From contig CM065321.1 of NCBI GenBank assembly GCA_033032175.1, positions 13,786,501 through 13,850,500 of the forward strand: a stretch of DNA of 64,000 nt. The letters are read 5' to 3'. A program made the position numbers and the translations under genes. The first letter of the stretch is position 1. Each line of letters starts with the position of its first letter. The notes beneath the pieces are model-generated. The model was not told the origin of the DNA, ran no database searches, and was given only the letters and a program-made list of their open reading frames with translations. Of this stretch, positions 36,383 to 47,605 are shown one piece after another. The stretch is from Saturnia japonica. Taxonomy: Eukaryota; Arthropoda; Insecta; Lepidoptera; Saturniidae.

Positions 36383-37497
36383 AGTAAGTGTCCTTTGTTC
36401 GTGTCTATATATATATATATATATATTATAGTTATGCCTTTTATTTATATGTTTAACATAATATCTAGTTTTATATTACCTTGGAAGTTCCCATATCAAG
36501 TGTTATGAATAAATTTATGACTGTTTTGTGTTGTGTCAATGTATCTTTTTATGGGTTATTCTACAGTACACCGAACATTTGGCATCGAAATTCTATAACG
36601 TGTATTTGTCAGACTTGACATTGGCGAAATTGATTACAGCAGAAAGCCACAATTAAGAAAAAGAGACGTCCATACGGTAGTCGTAAAAACAGTATCGTGG
36701 ATTTCTCTACCGTTGATTTTTAACGATCCGGACAAAGCTAAAATACAACAGAATATTCTCGACAAGAATATCAATAAAAAACACTATAATACACTTTCTC
36801 CATGTACCGAAACGATTAAAAATAAAAAATGCTTATTCAAATTTTTGGTCATTATTCATCACTGGAACGAGCCACCCACTTTCCCGACACGACACTGTGT
36901 AATGCCAGTGAAATTATCGAGTATAATGATTGCACAACTATTTATTTCAATAATGACATTCACTTCTTTTAACACAATAAGAAAACCCAATTGCCTGGAA
37001 TGACAACCCAAGGTAATTAAGAGTTCGAAGATGCACTATAGAACTCTTCAAAATAATTGAAGTTGGTTTTCCTTTTTGATAAAAAAATTATTTGTAAGAG
37101 ATTTCAGTTGAATTTTAACTTCTTACTTTTTTAACTGATTATTTTATGAACGTTTAATTATTTTGTCAATAAAAAAATTATTAAAAAGCAGATTTTTATA
37201 CAATATTCTGACTTTTCATTACCTGTTTACAGTCCCGGGATTACAAAAAGGACCGGGATCGAATCTTTTAGTCCCAACCTCATATAACGGGATCAGGGAA
37301 GGAAGGAGAATTTCATTCACTCTCCTTATAACCCCTGTTATAAAAAGTATTAAGTATGTATTTTTATTTTATAACATGTGGTTATAAAGTGGTTTAGGCT
37401 GTGAGTCAATTCATCGAAAAGGGATTCATCCAAACGGATCTTTCCTTGAATTTGTGTGAATTGAAAACAAAGACGGTCAACCTGAACGTCCCATTTA
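36383..37497. other. no gene; (TA)n near 36407 and family O fragment
   Basis: TA microsatellite near 36407-36426. 37055-37080 (aattgaagttggttttcc) is a fragment of the repeat at 48530-48715. The 96-codon frame at 36713 has no recognisable homology. Confidence 0.4.
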
Positions 37498-37812
37498 TGG
37501 TTTTTTTAGGTCTTAGCGTTGTGGCCACAATCTCCCCGAATCTTAAGTGCCGATGTGACCCAAGATGGTAACACGCTAAGCCAAGTGGAAGACCGGCTCT
37601 CAAGTGCAGCTGCCGGAATACGCGTATTGTTTTTTGGTGACAGATTTTCAACTTAAGGGTGGTAGCTAGCCAGGCGGGCATTAGAAAAAGCTCTACCACC
37701 ATGCTATGGTTTCATCACAATATTTTCCTTCACCGAAAGCTCGGGCACATTGCAGGGATTCGATCTCACGTCGATCGACGCGGAGTCTGTACACGCTATT
37801 AACTAACCTGAT
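37498..37812 (-). repeat. SINE-like repeat family C (complete)
   Basis: On the minus strand a B-box-like gagatcgaatccctgcaat head is followed by gaaggaaaatattgtgatg, catggtggtag, and the tttttctaatgcccgcctgg body, ending near tagcgtt. Other copies: 36219, 47470, 47600 (inverted), 55294. Confidence 0.6.
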
Positions 37813-38022
37813 TTTCATACAATAATACCATCCAAATTTCCGACATTTACAGTGGGTTTTCTAAAAAAAATTATCTCAAAGTAACCTTCTCTTGACAATT
37901 ACGAACAAAACAAAAAAAAATTATGTGTGCAATTCACACCTGGTAGAAGTGAAACCTTCACATCTATGTTTTTTTTAATTCAGAAAATGATCAAATATAC
38001 ATTAATTTAAAGTTTATGAATA

Positions 38023-38409
38023 TGTACATACAAGTACTCACAATCATTATTCACAATAACATTTTCAATTAATGCACATTTGAAATATCCATTGTAACCT
38101 AACACAATATCAATTAGTAACAGAATGTCATAGGTGTTGTCTAAAAAGTTTTGTACATACAAGTACTCACAATCATTATTCACAATAACATTTTCAATTA
38201 ATGCACATTTGAAATATCCATGGTAACCTAACACAATATCAATTAGTAACAGAATGTCATAGGTGTTGTCTAAAAAGTTTTGTACATACAAGTACTCACA
38301 ATCATTATTTACAATAACATTTTCAATTAATGCACATTTGAAATATCCATGGTAACCTAACACAATATCAATTAGTAACAGAATGTCATAGGTGTTGTCT
38401 AAAAAGTTT
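38023..38409. repeat. tandem repeat, 3 copies of a 129-bp unit
   Basis: Units start at 38023, 38152 and 38281 (each tgtacatacaagtactcaca). Copies differ at only a few positions (ccattgtaa/ccatggtaa, attcac/atttac). Because 129 is a multiple of three, one minus-strand frame stays open through all copies with a 43-residue period (LGYHGYFKCALIENVIVNND...). That frame has no ATG in the unit and a stop just upstream, so coding is doubtful. Confidence 0.95.
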
Positions 38410-38499
38410 TTGTGTCGTGCCTTTTTGGTGAGGTAATAAAATTAATTATTGCGTGGCAACAAACCTCTTTTGTACCATTTTACAATTGCCTAAAACTTT

Positions 38500-38990
38500 C
38501 CAATCTCATTTTCTCCCACGTTAAATCTTATGATTTTATGTGTCTGTCTCTTTTAACTGTCGATTTCGCTTTTTCGTTTCATCAACTTTCAAATCACAAC
38601 TATGCTAAAGAAGTTTTCACCAAAAAAATCAGCCAAACCTTTCGAGCCGTTCTCAAGTAATGATCATTCACACATGCAGAAATTGATTTTTATTTATATA
38701 AATTATGCAATCAATCTCCTAGCCATTTATCTATCTGGGGCCAGCTTTTCTAATATTATTACGCCACTCTTGGCGGTTTTGTCTCACTTTATGTGTTTAA
38801 GTGGGCGGCCTCTGCCTGTTTTACTTTCCTTAATTGCTAAAACGTGTAGAGTCGTATCGTCGTATGATCTTCACTTCTTTACTTTACATAACCATACCAG
38901 CGTAGACGGCTTTCTTGAATTTTTTATAGTATTTCAAGTCCTTCAAAGATTGTTCCGATTTATTTTTTTTAATCTTATTGTCTTTTAACA
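38500..38990 (-). mobile_element. non-LTR retrotransposon ORF2 C-terminus and 3'UTR relic
   Basis: The minus strand from about 38910 reads RLRWYGYV and, after frame changes, RVLAIKESKTGRGRPLKH-like codons. RLRW-GHV...RV-----GRGRP-K--W is a common ORF2 C-terminal pattern of RTE-like LINEs. The following 3'UTR (aacttctttagcatag, ttgtgatttgaa) matches 49040-49080. Stops and frameshifts throughout. Confidence 0.6.
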
Positions 38991-39539
38991 CCAGGTGATC
39001 TGCAAACGGCAAGCATTTTAACTAGCATACTTTAAACTTTGATCGTTACATCACACTGGCTTGCGTTTTCCCATGTCTTAATAATTACTAGTGAATTTTT
39101 AGGCAAATTTTTACCAGTGGGTTAAAATATTTAAATGTGTTAACTACCGTGAACTCAAAATATATTGAAAATTTATGTAGGCTAACGTGCGTCACAAACA
39201 GCTCCGAGAAAAATACCTTGATATCTATAATTATTATATAAGTATTTATGTTAAATTATCGTATTAATATCTGTTTAGGAAGAATACTGCATTAATTAGT
39301 GGAAGCGTTTTCTTGCGGTTTCAATATCTTTCCATTGCTATATATGTAATGATTTGATAAACACGAGCTACGTTTATTTGAGGCTGAGACATATCTGTAG
39401 TATGTTGTCTTCGTGTCGGTCGAAATTTTAAACGAATACAATTTATTAAAAATTTTCCCTTAAACGTATAGCTGTTAAATAAAATTTGGTTATCAGTGTT
39501 TTTGACATTTCTGTGAGCAATTCAAAGTGAAAATTATTG
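38991..39539. other. no feature recognised
   Basis: AT-rich; 39420-39540 could be 5'UTR of the candidate exon that follows. Confidence 0.35.
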
Positions 39540-39579
39540 TGAAAAGTACAAGGCTCCAAGTGTGATGCGTTGAAGCAAG

Positions 39580-39696
39580 ATGTCAGTGGGCGTATGGGAT
39601 CTAATGCCGGTCAGATGCCGGTGGATCGAGACCTTGAAATATTGCGGAAAGACTCTGCTGCGCCGACAGCGTCGCCTTTTAAGGAGGCTGAAGAAG
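39580..39696 (+). CDS. candidate 5' coding exon (unproven)
   Basis: A GC-richer patch after AT-rich UTR-like sequence, ending in a good splice donor (GAAG|gtaatt, donor at 39697). Two frames are open. From ATG 39580, 39 codons end in phase 0 with LLRRLKK. From ATG 39594, 34 codons (MGSNAGQMPVDRDLEILRKD...) end in phase 1. The nearest identified downstream exon, FEM1 at 50740, needs a phase-0 donor and a preceding L-R/T-R-L-K, which the first frame provides. The expected FEM1 NAARDGK motif is absent, however. The second frame has more ordinary protein composition. It may be an alternative 5' exon of Fem-1, the first exon of another gene, or neither. Confidence 0.3.
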
Positions 39697-39764
39697 GTAA
39701 TTTAGTTGTGATGGTATTTGACTACAATTTAAGAGAGATTAGAGTACAGACCGTACAGGGTACT

Positions 39765-40070
39765 TTGGAGATATATCTCTACTTAGAGCAGCCTGAATAG
39801 TGAAATTGTTTTATCTTATAAAACATCACAGTAAAATAACCTTGTCTTGTGTTCCTGCGGGGAGTAGAGTTTACAGAATCCCTTGTTCAAGATGGCAAAG
39901 CGCTAATGATACCTCTGGTGTTACAAGCGCGCCATACGCTTGTTCTAGGATTTTAGATATTGGCCTAATAATCCTGCTACAGATGTTTTTAAAAATTGGT
40001 TTTGTACATCTTCCGCCCGCTGAAGGACATTTTTTTAGCTCATTGGTGCACAAAATTAGCAATAGCTGAG
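39765..40070 (-). repeat. interspersed repeat family D (copy 2)
   Basis: ctttggagatatatctctac, aaaataaccttgtcttgtgt and ggtgttacaagcgcgcca words as in the other D copies. Confidence 0.55.
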
Positions 40071-40573
40071 TGAACAAAATACTGAAGCCTTGATTGATAT
40101 TGTAAGTTGCTAATATTGCGTACCAGCATAATGTTTACATGGTACGAGACCGTGGTACTTGTACCAGAAAACTGGTACGTCTACCATTTCTAAGCTTGTT
40201 TGCCACCTTAGTTGTTTAAAATGTTGTATATTAAATTATTTTTATTATATTTTTTTTTTGTAATAAATCTATTTTACTTTACCTGCATTTTGATGATGAT
40301 TGCAAAAAATTGGACTTTTTATAGGCCAAATAACGTCAATTATCAACATAGAAATACGGATTCAAGTATCTGAAACGAGAATAAGATGTATATAGTTACA
40401 AAAGATTGATTCATTGGACGTGAATGTCTACATACTGTACAAAGAGGTGTAAAAAATACAAAAACGCTTCAGTTTAGCATTCAAAAGCAATAAACTACTG
40501 TTATGTTTGTTTTTATGTTAAAGTTATTTTATACCAGTAACTGTCCGCAACTTAACAACATAAAATTTAATCA
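40071..40573. other. no feature recognised
   Basis: 40100-40190 has repeated 'ggtac' words (gtaccag/tggtac). Otherwise AT-rich intergenic DNA. Confidence 0.35.
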
Positions 40574-40941
40574 TCATTATATTAATACGTGAAGAAAACT
40601 TTCTAGCCCCTTTTTAAGCGTATTGCATGAACGGAAGACTGTGAGATTTGGCATGGTTAAAGTTTATATGGAGAAGTGCAGAAAGATAAAATTTATATAT
40701 AATATCTGTTATTAATATATTCAATTAAATTAATTAATACTGCGAATCCTAACCCGACAAGTGCCATTGAACTTAGACCCCCCAAAATATTGACATTGTC
40801 ACTCAACGAAAAGTGACCAGCCAGTGATGTAGATTAGATAATACTCATTGTTTAGGTTCATGAATATTGCAAATGTCAAACAGAAAATAGTCTATGATTA
40901 AAAAGTCGCTGGTCGAATTTCGAGCTTATGGCGATCGCTAG
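40574..40941 (+). mobile_element. Helitron-like family K (copy 2)
   Basis: A|TCATTATATTAATACGTGAA ... GGCGATCGCTAG|T, same orientation and flanks as 30228-30600, about 10.3 kb away. Copies differ by substitutions and small indels. Confidence 0.7.
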
Positions 40942-41422
40942 TAAGAATAAAAATGCCATTCAGCATTCAGGGATAACGCAGCTAGCTTCCTATTAATGCA
41001 AGAATTTTCAGAGATCAGTAATACTAGAGATTATCTCCTAAAAATATATTCACACACTCTACTTCTCTATAATATTTGTTTAGGATATGTATAACTCTCA
41101 CCAAATTTTATGGGTGGTCTGGACACAGCAACTAGTTTGAAGGTTCGAACTTGCGCATGCTAATGTCAAAAAAATATTACTTAGTACGCCATTTTAATAT
41201 GATATCTTGTTTTTAGATGAATCATTAACTTTTACAATTGTTATGAAATATAACTTATTAAAATATCGGTAATAATTCTACCTAAACTTGTGTTCAGTGC
41301 AAATTAAAGCGCCTACGTTCTCAGCGGTCATTAAGTTTAACGCGATTTGTAGTGACAACTTTGAAATAGTGGTGGGCGTTTTTGAATATTTTTGTCATCG
41401 ATGCGCATCGATATCAAAGACG
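40942..41422. other. intergenic sequence upstream of Transib
   Basis: No feature recognised up to the Transib target site. Confidence 0.35.
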
Positions 41423-41427
41423 CGGCG
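41423..41427 (+). other. Transib target-site duplication, left copy
   Basis: CGGCG immediately before the CAC terminus, repeated at 45524-45528. Confidence 0.9.
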
Positions 41428-41994
41428 CACAGTGGGCTGAAATCGGAGCCTCCCTTTCTTAGGATTTTAGAAAAATGAAATATGTTATTTCATAGTTTTA
41501 AGTATACAGTTTTGTCAAAACAGTCATATTGTATAATTAGCAATTTCAAGCTTTATTTTTACCTTCTAAACCATATAATATGGACTTGTAAATTTCAAAT
41601 GTATGAAAATGGATTTTTTTTCCTCATAACTTTTTTGTGTTTTGAGTTGTAAAACTGAAACTTATACATATCGTTACTGGGGTGGTAACGAACCCTTAGG
41701 ACCTTTCACCTTGACCCCGGGCGTCCCCGTTCAACAGATGTTTGTTGATGAAAATTTCATACTTTGATGACATTGTATTGAGGTGAAATAATCAAATATG
41801 TAGGTTTATTTTCGACCTGAATGCTACAGGTATCGATTAATAAAGTTACCGCTGATTTACCCTACCGCTTCGTTTTCAAAAATACGATTCAGAATTAGTT
41901 TTAAAAATTTAATATACCTATTTTTCTTTATTAAAAGTTGTAGATTACCTATAAATTTGGACTATCTACTTAAATTAACACCAAGTATCATTAA
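41428..41994 (+). repeat. Transib long terminal inverted repeat, left
   Basis: Aligns with the reverse complement of 44981-45523 along almost its whole length (ggtaacgaacccttagg, gggcgtccccgttcaacaga and gactatctacttaaatta landmarks). Confidence 0.9.
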
Positions 41995-42001
41995 TAAATT
42001 A

Positions 42002-42460
42002 CCAATTTAGCAATTTCAAGCTTTATTTTTACCTTATATACCAAATAATATTGACTTGTAAATTTTATATGTATGAAAATTAACTTGCCTTTCTTCATAA
42101 CTTTTTTTGTTTTTAATTATAAAGCTGAAACTTATACGTATCGTTACCGAGGTGGTAACGAACCCTTAGGCCCTTTGACATTGAGCCAAGGCGTCCCCGT
42201 TCAAAAGATATGAATTAATGAAAAATGCATAATTAGGCACCACTTTCTTTGAAATTGAATTCACTACCAGTGTAGACATATTGTCAATTTTAGTACCTAG
42301 TATAGCTATTGATAAAATAAGAGTTATTTAAAATCATGCCAACGCCTAATTTACTTATTACCTACCATCAAAAATCGTTTTGAAACTTCAATAAATCTAT
42401 TTTTATTTATTAATTAAGTCGTACATTACCTATAAATTTTAAGTACCTTATTTATTAAGC
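42002..42460 (+). repeat. internal direct repeat of the Transib left arm
   Basis: A diverged tandem copy of about 41533-41985 (aatttcaagctttattttta, gaggtggtaacgaaccctta, ggcgtccccgttcaaaagat), offset about 470 bp. Present only on the left side. Confidence 0.8.
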
Positions 42461-42754
42461 CATAAACTACTATTTTTGTTTCACATTTTTAGCAAAATAT
42501 TTTGGTTTTGCTAATTAGGGCAATTAGTTTATTTGTTTTGCTGTACATTGTTATTGTTGTTTTTGTAGTAGTTGTTGTTGTATAGATTAGTTCTAGAGAT
42601 CGATTATGATTCTAAATGAAAGTGGTATAAATACCATGAGTAATTATATTTCATTTCATAAATCATCAAAACACCGTACCCTAAAGTTACCCAGCGTTAA
42701 TTTTAATTTGTGTAATATGGAAGGACTGGTGTCAAATATTGACATTTTGTGTTC

Positions 42755-44611
42755 ATGAAGCAAAATTGTTTTGATGCAGATAAATTATTTCAAAGATTGT
42801 TAACTTCTGTGAATTTTGCTCTGTCTAAAGAAGAAAAGACCGAACTTAAATCTTTTTGTGCAACTTATTCAAGTAATCTTAAACGAAAATGGAAATCGGC
42901 TAATTATACAGGAAGTAATTTTTAACAAAAGTTTGCAGAGTGGTTAGACATAAATATCAAGTGGCCAGCATTTATTGAAACATACATTGAGCAGTTGAGA
43001 GATGAAGATGCATCAACGAATGTTTCCTTAGCATTACTACCTAGTACATCAGTAGAATACACTGTGCCTGATAGTGTATTTTTGTCACCCAAAACAAAGT
43101 CACCGAGAAAAGTATTCGCGGACCTGAGTCCACTTCAAAAAAGGAGAAGAACAGAAAATCTTATTAGCGAAAATGATTTTGCTACATTAGCGTACGCTAT
43201 GGCCAAGAAAGCCGCTGAAAATGAAAACCACACTGACTTTTCTGAGTTACTAAAGCATTTAATTAAACACCCTGAAGATGCAAAAATGCTTCGAGCATGC
43301 CTAAACCCTACAAAGCGAACTTATTCTGCTGATGCAGCACTGGGTATATCAACGTCTTTGAAGTTATCAAAATGGCAATACGTAACACTAAGGCAGAGTA
43401 CAAAATACATGAAGTGTGATATTTTCCCATCATATAATGCAATACTGTCTGCGAAAAAGGAGTGCTACGTGGAAAAAGAAGATATGTTGATAACAGATAG
43501 TGAAGTCAAGCTAAAACTTCAGTCTGTTCTGAACATTACAGTCAAGAGACTCTTAAAAACATTACCATTTCCAACAGAGGTTAGTGGTTACAATTTATCT
43601 CTCATCAGTAAATGGGGGTTTGATGGTGCATCTGGGTAAAGCAACTACAAACAAAAAATGATTGGGGATGATTCCAGTATCTTTATGTGTTCATTTGTAC
43701 CGTTGAAACTGGTGAGAGAGGATACGGATGATATTACATGGGAAAATCCCAATGCATCATCAACATTTTACTGTAGACCTATTTATTTTAAGTTCATAAA
43801 GGAAAGTAATTTAAATATAAAAGAAGAAATGCTGGCAAATGAAAGGCAAATTGCTGCATTGCAGCCAACTGCTGTCAATGATACAAATGTGAAACACAGA
43901 CTTCATATGACCATGATAGATGGTAAGATAACTTCATATCTTTCAGATACCTCAACAGCAGCATGTGATATTTGTAAAGCGAAACCGAAAGATATGAATG
44001 CCATCGACTTGATATCGGGAAGAGCTCATTCTGAGGATATTTTAAAGTATGGCCTATCTTCCCTCCACGCCTGGATTGTGTATTGCATATTGCGTATCGC
44101 TTAGATTTTGAAAAATTCCGAGCCAAAGGAGATGATTTAAAGCAACTAGTAGATATCAAGAAAAAGATTATTCAAGAAAAAGTTTCGAGATGAAATGGGA
44201 CTGCTTGTAGATATAGTTAAACAAGGTGCGGGAACGACTAATGATGGAAACACCGCAAGAAGGTTTTTTGCAAATCCTCAAGTAGCTGCACAGATCACTG
44301 ATGTTGATGAAGAACTCATCAGGAGATTTGCGGTGATTCTTCAGGTAGTCTCATGTGGAAAGTTTGTTGATGTGGAAAAGTTCCGGCAATATTGTTCTAA
44401 AACAGCTCATAAATATGTCGAGTTTTATCAGTGGTATTATATGCCTTCTAGCGTGCATAAATTACTCATGCATGGTGCAGACATAATTAAGCATAATAAC
44501 TTTATCCCAATTGGCAAACTTTCTGAAGAGGCTTCTGAAGCACGCAATAATAATTATATAAATTTTAGAGTATTCCACTCGAGAAAAATTAGTAGAATTG
44601 CAACAATATAG
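42755..44611 (+). pseudogene. Transib transposase (RAG1-like core), inactivated
   Basis: DDE-type transposase that would cut and paste the element by a hairpin mechanism related to RAG1. A start ATG at 42755 opens a frame (MKQNCFDADKLFQRLL) interrupted by TAA at about 42922. The same frame resumes through the basic FADLSPLQKRRRTE region. WGFDGASG gives the first catalytic Asp (codon 43622-43624) and is followed directly by a second in-frame TAA (43637). HRLHMTMIDGK gives the second Asp (43919-43921) and is followed by CDIC, a zinc-binding-like CxxC. A frameshift near 44070 and another near 44180, at an A-rich run, separate segments such as RLDFEKFRAKGDDLKQLVDI. LSEEASEARN gives the catalytic Glu (44537-44539), matching RAG1 Glu962 context. 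About 619 codon-equivalents, close to family length, with the C-terminus perhaps slightly short. Two stops plus two frameshifts make it non-functional as read. Confidence 0.9.
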
Positions 44612-44980
44612 AGTTGTAGATGTAATAAATTTGTGTGACTCTGAGTAATGTATGAGTGTAATTAAGTAGGTATCATCGGAACTTTATGTATATCATAATT
44701 TTGTTATAAAATATTTTTATATATTTGGAATTTACATTTACCTCTTATATTTAGAGGTACTGTTGAAATCGATAAGTTAAAATGAATATAAGATCTCATG
44801 TTATTTATACTGCTTTTATTTACAATCCTAATCTAGTTAAATCTAGTTAAATAACTGTTTAATCTTTTATGACAAACATCAATATCAACGAAACAAATAA
44901 ACTTATTATCCTAATTAGCAAAATCAAGAAATTTTGGTACAAATGTGGAACAAAAACAATCAAGAATAGTAGTAGCAAGT

Positions 44981-45523
44981 AATGATAATTGGTGTTAATT
45001 TAAGTAGATAGTCCAAATTTATAGGTAATGTACAACTTTTAATAAAGAAAATAGGTATATTGAAATTTTAAAACGAATTCTGAATTATATTTTAGAAAAC
45101 GAAGCGGTAGGGTAAATCAGGGGTAACTTTATTAATCGATACCTGTAGCATTCAGGTCGAAAATAAACCTACAAATTGATGATTTCACCTCAATACAATG
45201 TCATCAAAGTATGAAATTTTCATCAACAAATATCTGTTGAACGGGGACGCCCGGGGTCAAGGTGAAAGGTCCTACGGGTTCATTACCACCCCAGTAACGA
45301 TATGTATAAATTTCAGCTTTACAACTCAAAACACAAAAAAGTTATGACGAAAAGAAAATCCATTTTCATACATTTGAAATTTACAAGTCCATATTATATG
45401 GTGTAGAAGTTAAAAATAAAGCTTGAAATTGCTAAATTATACAATGATATGACTGTTTTCAAATAACATATTTAATTTTTCTAAAATCCTATGAAAGGGA
45501 AGCTCCGATTTCAGCCAACTGTG
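44981..45523 (-). repeat. Transib long terminal inverted repeat, right
   Basis: Inverted partner of 41428-41994; ends GTG at 45521-45523. Confidence 0.9.
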
Positions 45524-45528
45524 CGGCG
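45524..45528 (+). other. Transib target-site duplication, right copy
   Basis: CGGCG directly after the terminal GTG at 45521-45523. Confidence 0.9.
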
Positions 45529-45754
45529 CATCCAATATCGGCATCGACGCCTGATACCCATACGTGTGTATACCTAATGTTCATATTAATACCATTACTG
45601 GCCGCTAATACGATACGTTGTTGGTATTGCTGATAATACGCTTCTAATCGAATGTTTTGAGAATTTGTTTTATTTGAAGTATTCAAATGGCATCGATAGT
45701 GACTACGTTATGTTATCGATACGACGTTATGGCTATGAAAAAAAAGACAAAAAG
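45529..45754. other. no feature recognised
   Basis: Short intergenic stretch with several atcgat words. Confidence 0.35.
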
Positions 45755-46298
45755 GTTTATTTAATTTAGGCCTTAAGAAGGCACTTATGAACATCAAAAC
45801 ACTACTGCCGGATCAGAAAAATCCCAGATATGGACAAGAACCGGTACCTAAGTAACTCGATCGGGTTTATCTTTTTTTTCCAACTATACAAAAGTGTTAA
45901 TAGAAAACAATAATAATAATTTAGTGGATGCACAGAGAGGGAGTCACTTCCAGACATCACTATCATTCACATAATGTTACACCTTATAATACCAGCCACC
46001 CTTTGACAGTTAAAACACGCTTGACATGGTCTTTGAACTTGTGTCCGGTAAATCAGCAATGTGCTTCGGAATTTTGTTATAAAACCTGACATTATTACCT
46101 AAAAAAACTTTTATTGTACTTACTTAGTCTAAAACACGGTACGATTAATTTATCTCCATTTCTAGTATTAACATTGTTCTGGTCTTTGACAAAATCTAAC
46201 TGGACTAAGTTTTTACGGACACGATTGACATGACATGACACGATTCCTCGGTTTTTAGGCATATACAACAGAAATCCGTTGTAAACATAACACGGCAT
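45755..46298 (-). mobile_element. non-LTR retrotransposon (Jockey/CR1-like) C-terminus and 3'UTR
   Basis: Minus-strand codons (46095-46298) include DQNNVNTRNGDKLIVPCFRL then SKYNKSFF before a stop. It matches 27085-27550 in protein and 3'UTR (cactactgccgg, ggatgcacagagagggagtc). 5'-truncated. Confidence 0.75.
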
Positions 46299-47459
46299 CG
46301 GAATCGGAATCTGCCAGTGGCATCGATGCCTAGCGTTGTTATTCTAAAACTACTTTCTACTACTAATTTTATATCTACTTTGGAAATAAAACAACAACAA
46401 CATAAATGCGTCAAAGAGCTACAATTTTTTTTTATAATTGTGGCGGTTTTATAGCATACTAATTATTTTAAATTATATCATTGTTGTATTATTCCTCGTT
46501 ATTTGAAGGTGACTTTGTGATGTTGCTTAAATTCATTGGAATATAATATCTCATTGTGTTTTGTATTTCTCGACATACGGGGCAGGGACGTGTTTCAATG
46601 AATATTGCGAAATATAGGTTCATCCTATCGGTTCATTGTGTTTTAAGTATTTATTTATTCTGACATTACTAAATTGATTTAGTACCGAGCTGATTTTGTG
46701 CTGGAAGGTGCATATTGTCAGGTAATTTATGTGTTTATTTAAAATTATATTGTGTTTTGTTTGAGCATAATTTTATGTTACTATAAATACTTGATATGTT
46801 TTTTTTTGTCGTAGCAAGATAAAGTGAGGACCCTTTGCTTGATCGTAGGAACTTTGTAATTCGTTAACATCTACCTTAGGATCTATAATCCATAGTCAGT
46901 CGTCATTGTCATGGTGGTCTACTCAAATGTCTCTTAACGTTATGTTTGAAGGACTTAATCGGAGCTAATTATTACTGTTATACTAAATGAGGCCTATGCA
47001 GGCTTATACAGAAGGCAGAAATATAGCGACACAATTTCACACACAGCCCTTTAGTTCCAAACAAAACAAAAGATGATTAAAAGATGAAAATAGTAGAACG
47101 TACCGCTATTTAGTTATGAGGTTTTTGCTATCATATTATTTAACGTAATCTCCAATTATCATTAAATGTTACCAATATTTATTATTTTGGTTTCGTATAC
47201 TAAGTACCTATTTGAATGATGGCCATAGGTACATTGTTTGTGTATAATTTGGTAGAATCCAATGCGTTTCACAAGAGACTTGCGAGCAAGTAACGTTGCG
47301 CCATTGTAAAAACGGAACGTTTGCCAAACTCAACCAGTTTACTACCTACACTGGGAGAGATTTCAGTCTAATAATAAATAATAATAACCGGATATATATA
47401 TGTATCATTACTGCTTAATGGTCATTTGTCGACAGAAGGTACTCGCGTAATCATTTTAC
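46299..47459. other. unrecognised intergenic sequence
   Basis: No exon or matched repeat. 46560-46580 (cgacatacggggcagggacg) is slightly GC-rich but featureless. Confidence 0.4.
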
Positions 47460-47605
47460 AAAGCAATAATGGCTAAGTGGTAAGCGTGAGTTCGAATCTC
47501 TGCAATGAACCTGAGCTTTCAGTGAAGGAAAATATTATAGTAAAGACATAGTATGGTGGTGGCGCATTTTCTAATGCCCATCTGGCTAGTTACCACCCTA
47601 ATGTT
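47460..47605 (+). repeat. SINE-like family C, head half
   Basis: tRNA-like head: A-box-like ggctaagtggtaagcg and B-box-like gagttcgaatctctgc, followed by gaaggaaaatattatagt and tggtggtggcgcattttcta. Faces the inverted copy that follows. Confidence 0.6.

Larger units (their letters stand above)
41428..45523 (+). mobile_element. Transib DNA transposon (RAG1 superfamily), complete ends
   Basis: Termini are CACAGTGGGCTGAAATCGGA (left) and, reverse-complemented, CACAGTTGGCTGAAATCGGA (right). Both are flanked by the same 5 bp CGGCG (41423-41427 and 45524-45528). A CAC start resembling the V(D)J recombination-signal heptamer CACAGTG and a 5-bp GC-rich target duplication are hallmarks of Transib. 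The 4.1-kb element carries a RAG1-like transposase relic on the plus strand (42755-44611). It is larger than typical (about 3 kb), because the inverted repeats are over 500 bp long and the left arm has an extra internal repeat. The target duplication is intact, so the insertion is precise and was not reshuffled. Confidence 0.93.

Noticed and set aside
36713..37003. 96-codon frame as a gene
   Set aside because: No recognisable motif, AT-rich codon use, and no splice or UTR support.
38007..38363. 118-codon minus-strand frame over the tandem repeat as a protein gene
   Set aside because: Open only because the repeat unit is 129 bp; no ATG, a stop just upstream, and no supporting signals.
38023..38409. 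CRISPR-like array
   Set aside because: Contiguous 129-bp tandem units without spacers in a eukaryotic intergenic region.
38602..38988. plus-strand 128-codon frame rich in hydrophobic residues
   Set aside because: Antisense of a LINE ORF2 relic; the hydrophobicity comes from the complementary strand.
43875..44159. minus-strand 94-codon frame
   Set aside because: Antisense of the Transib transposase.
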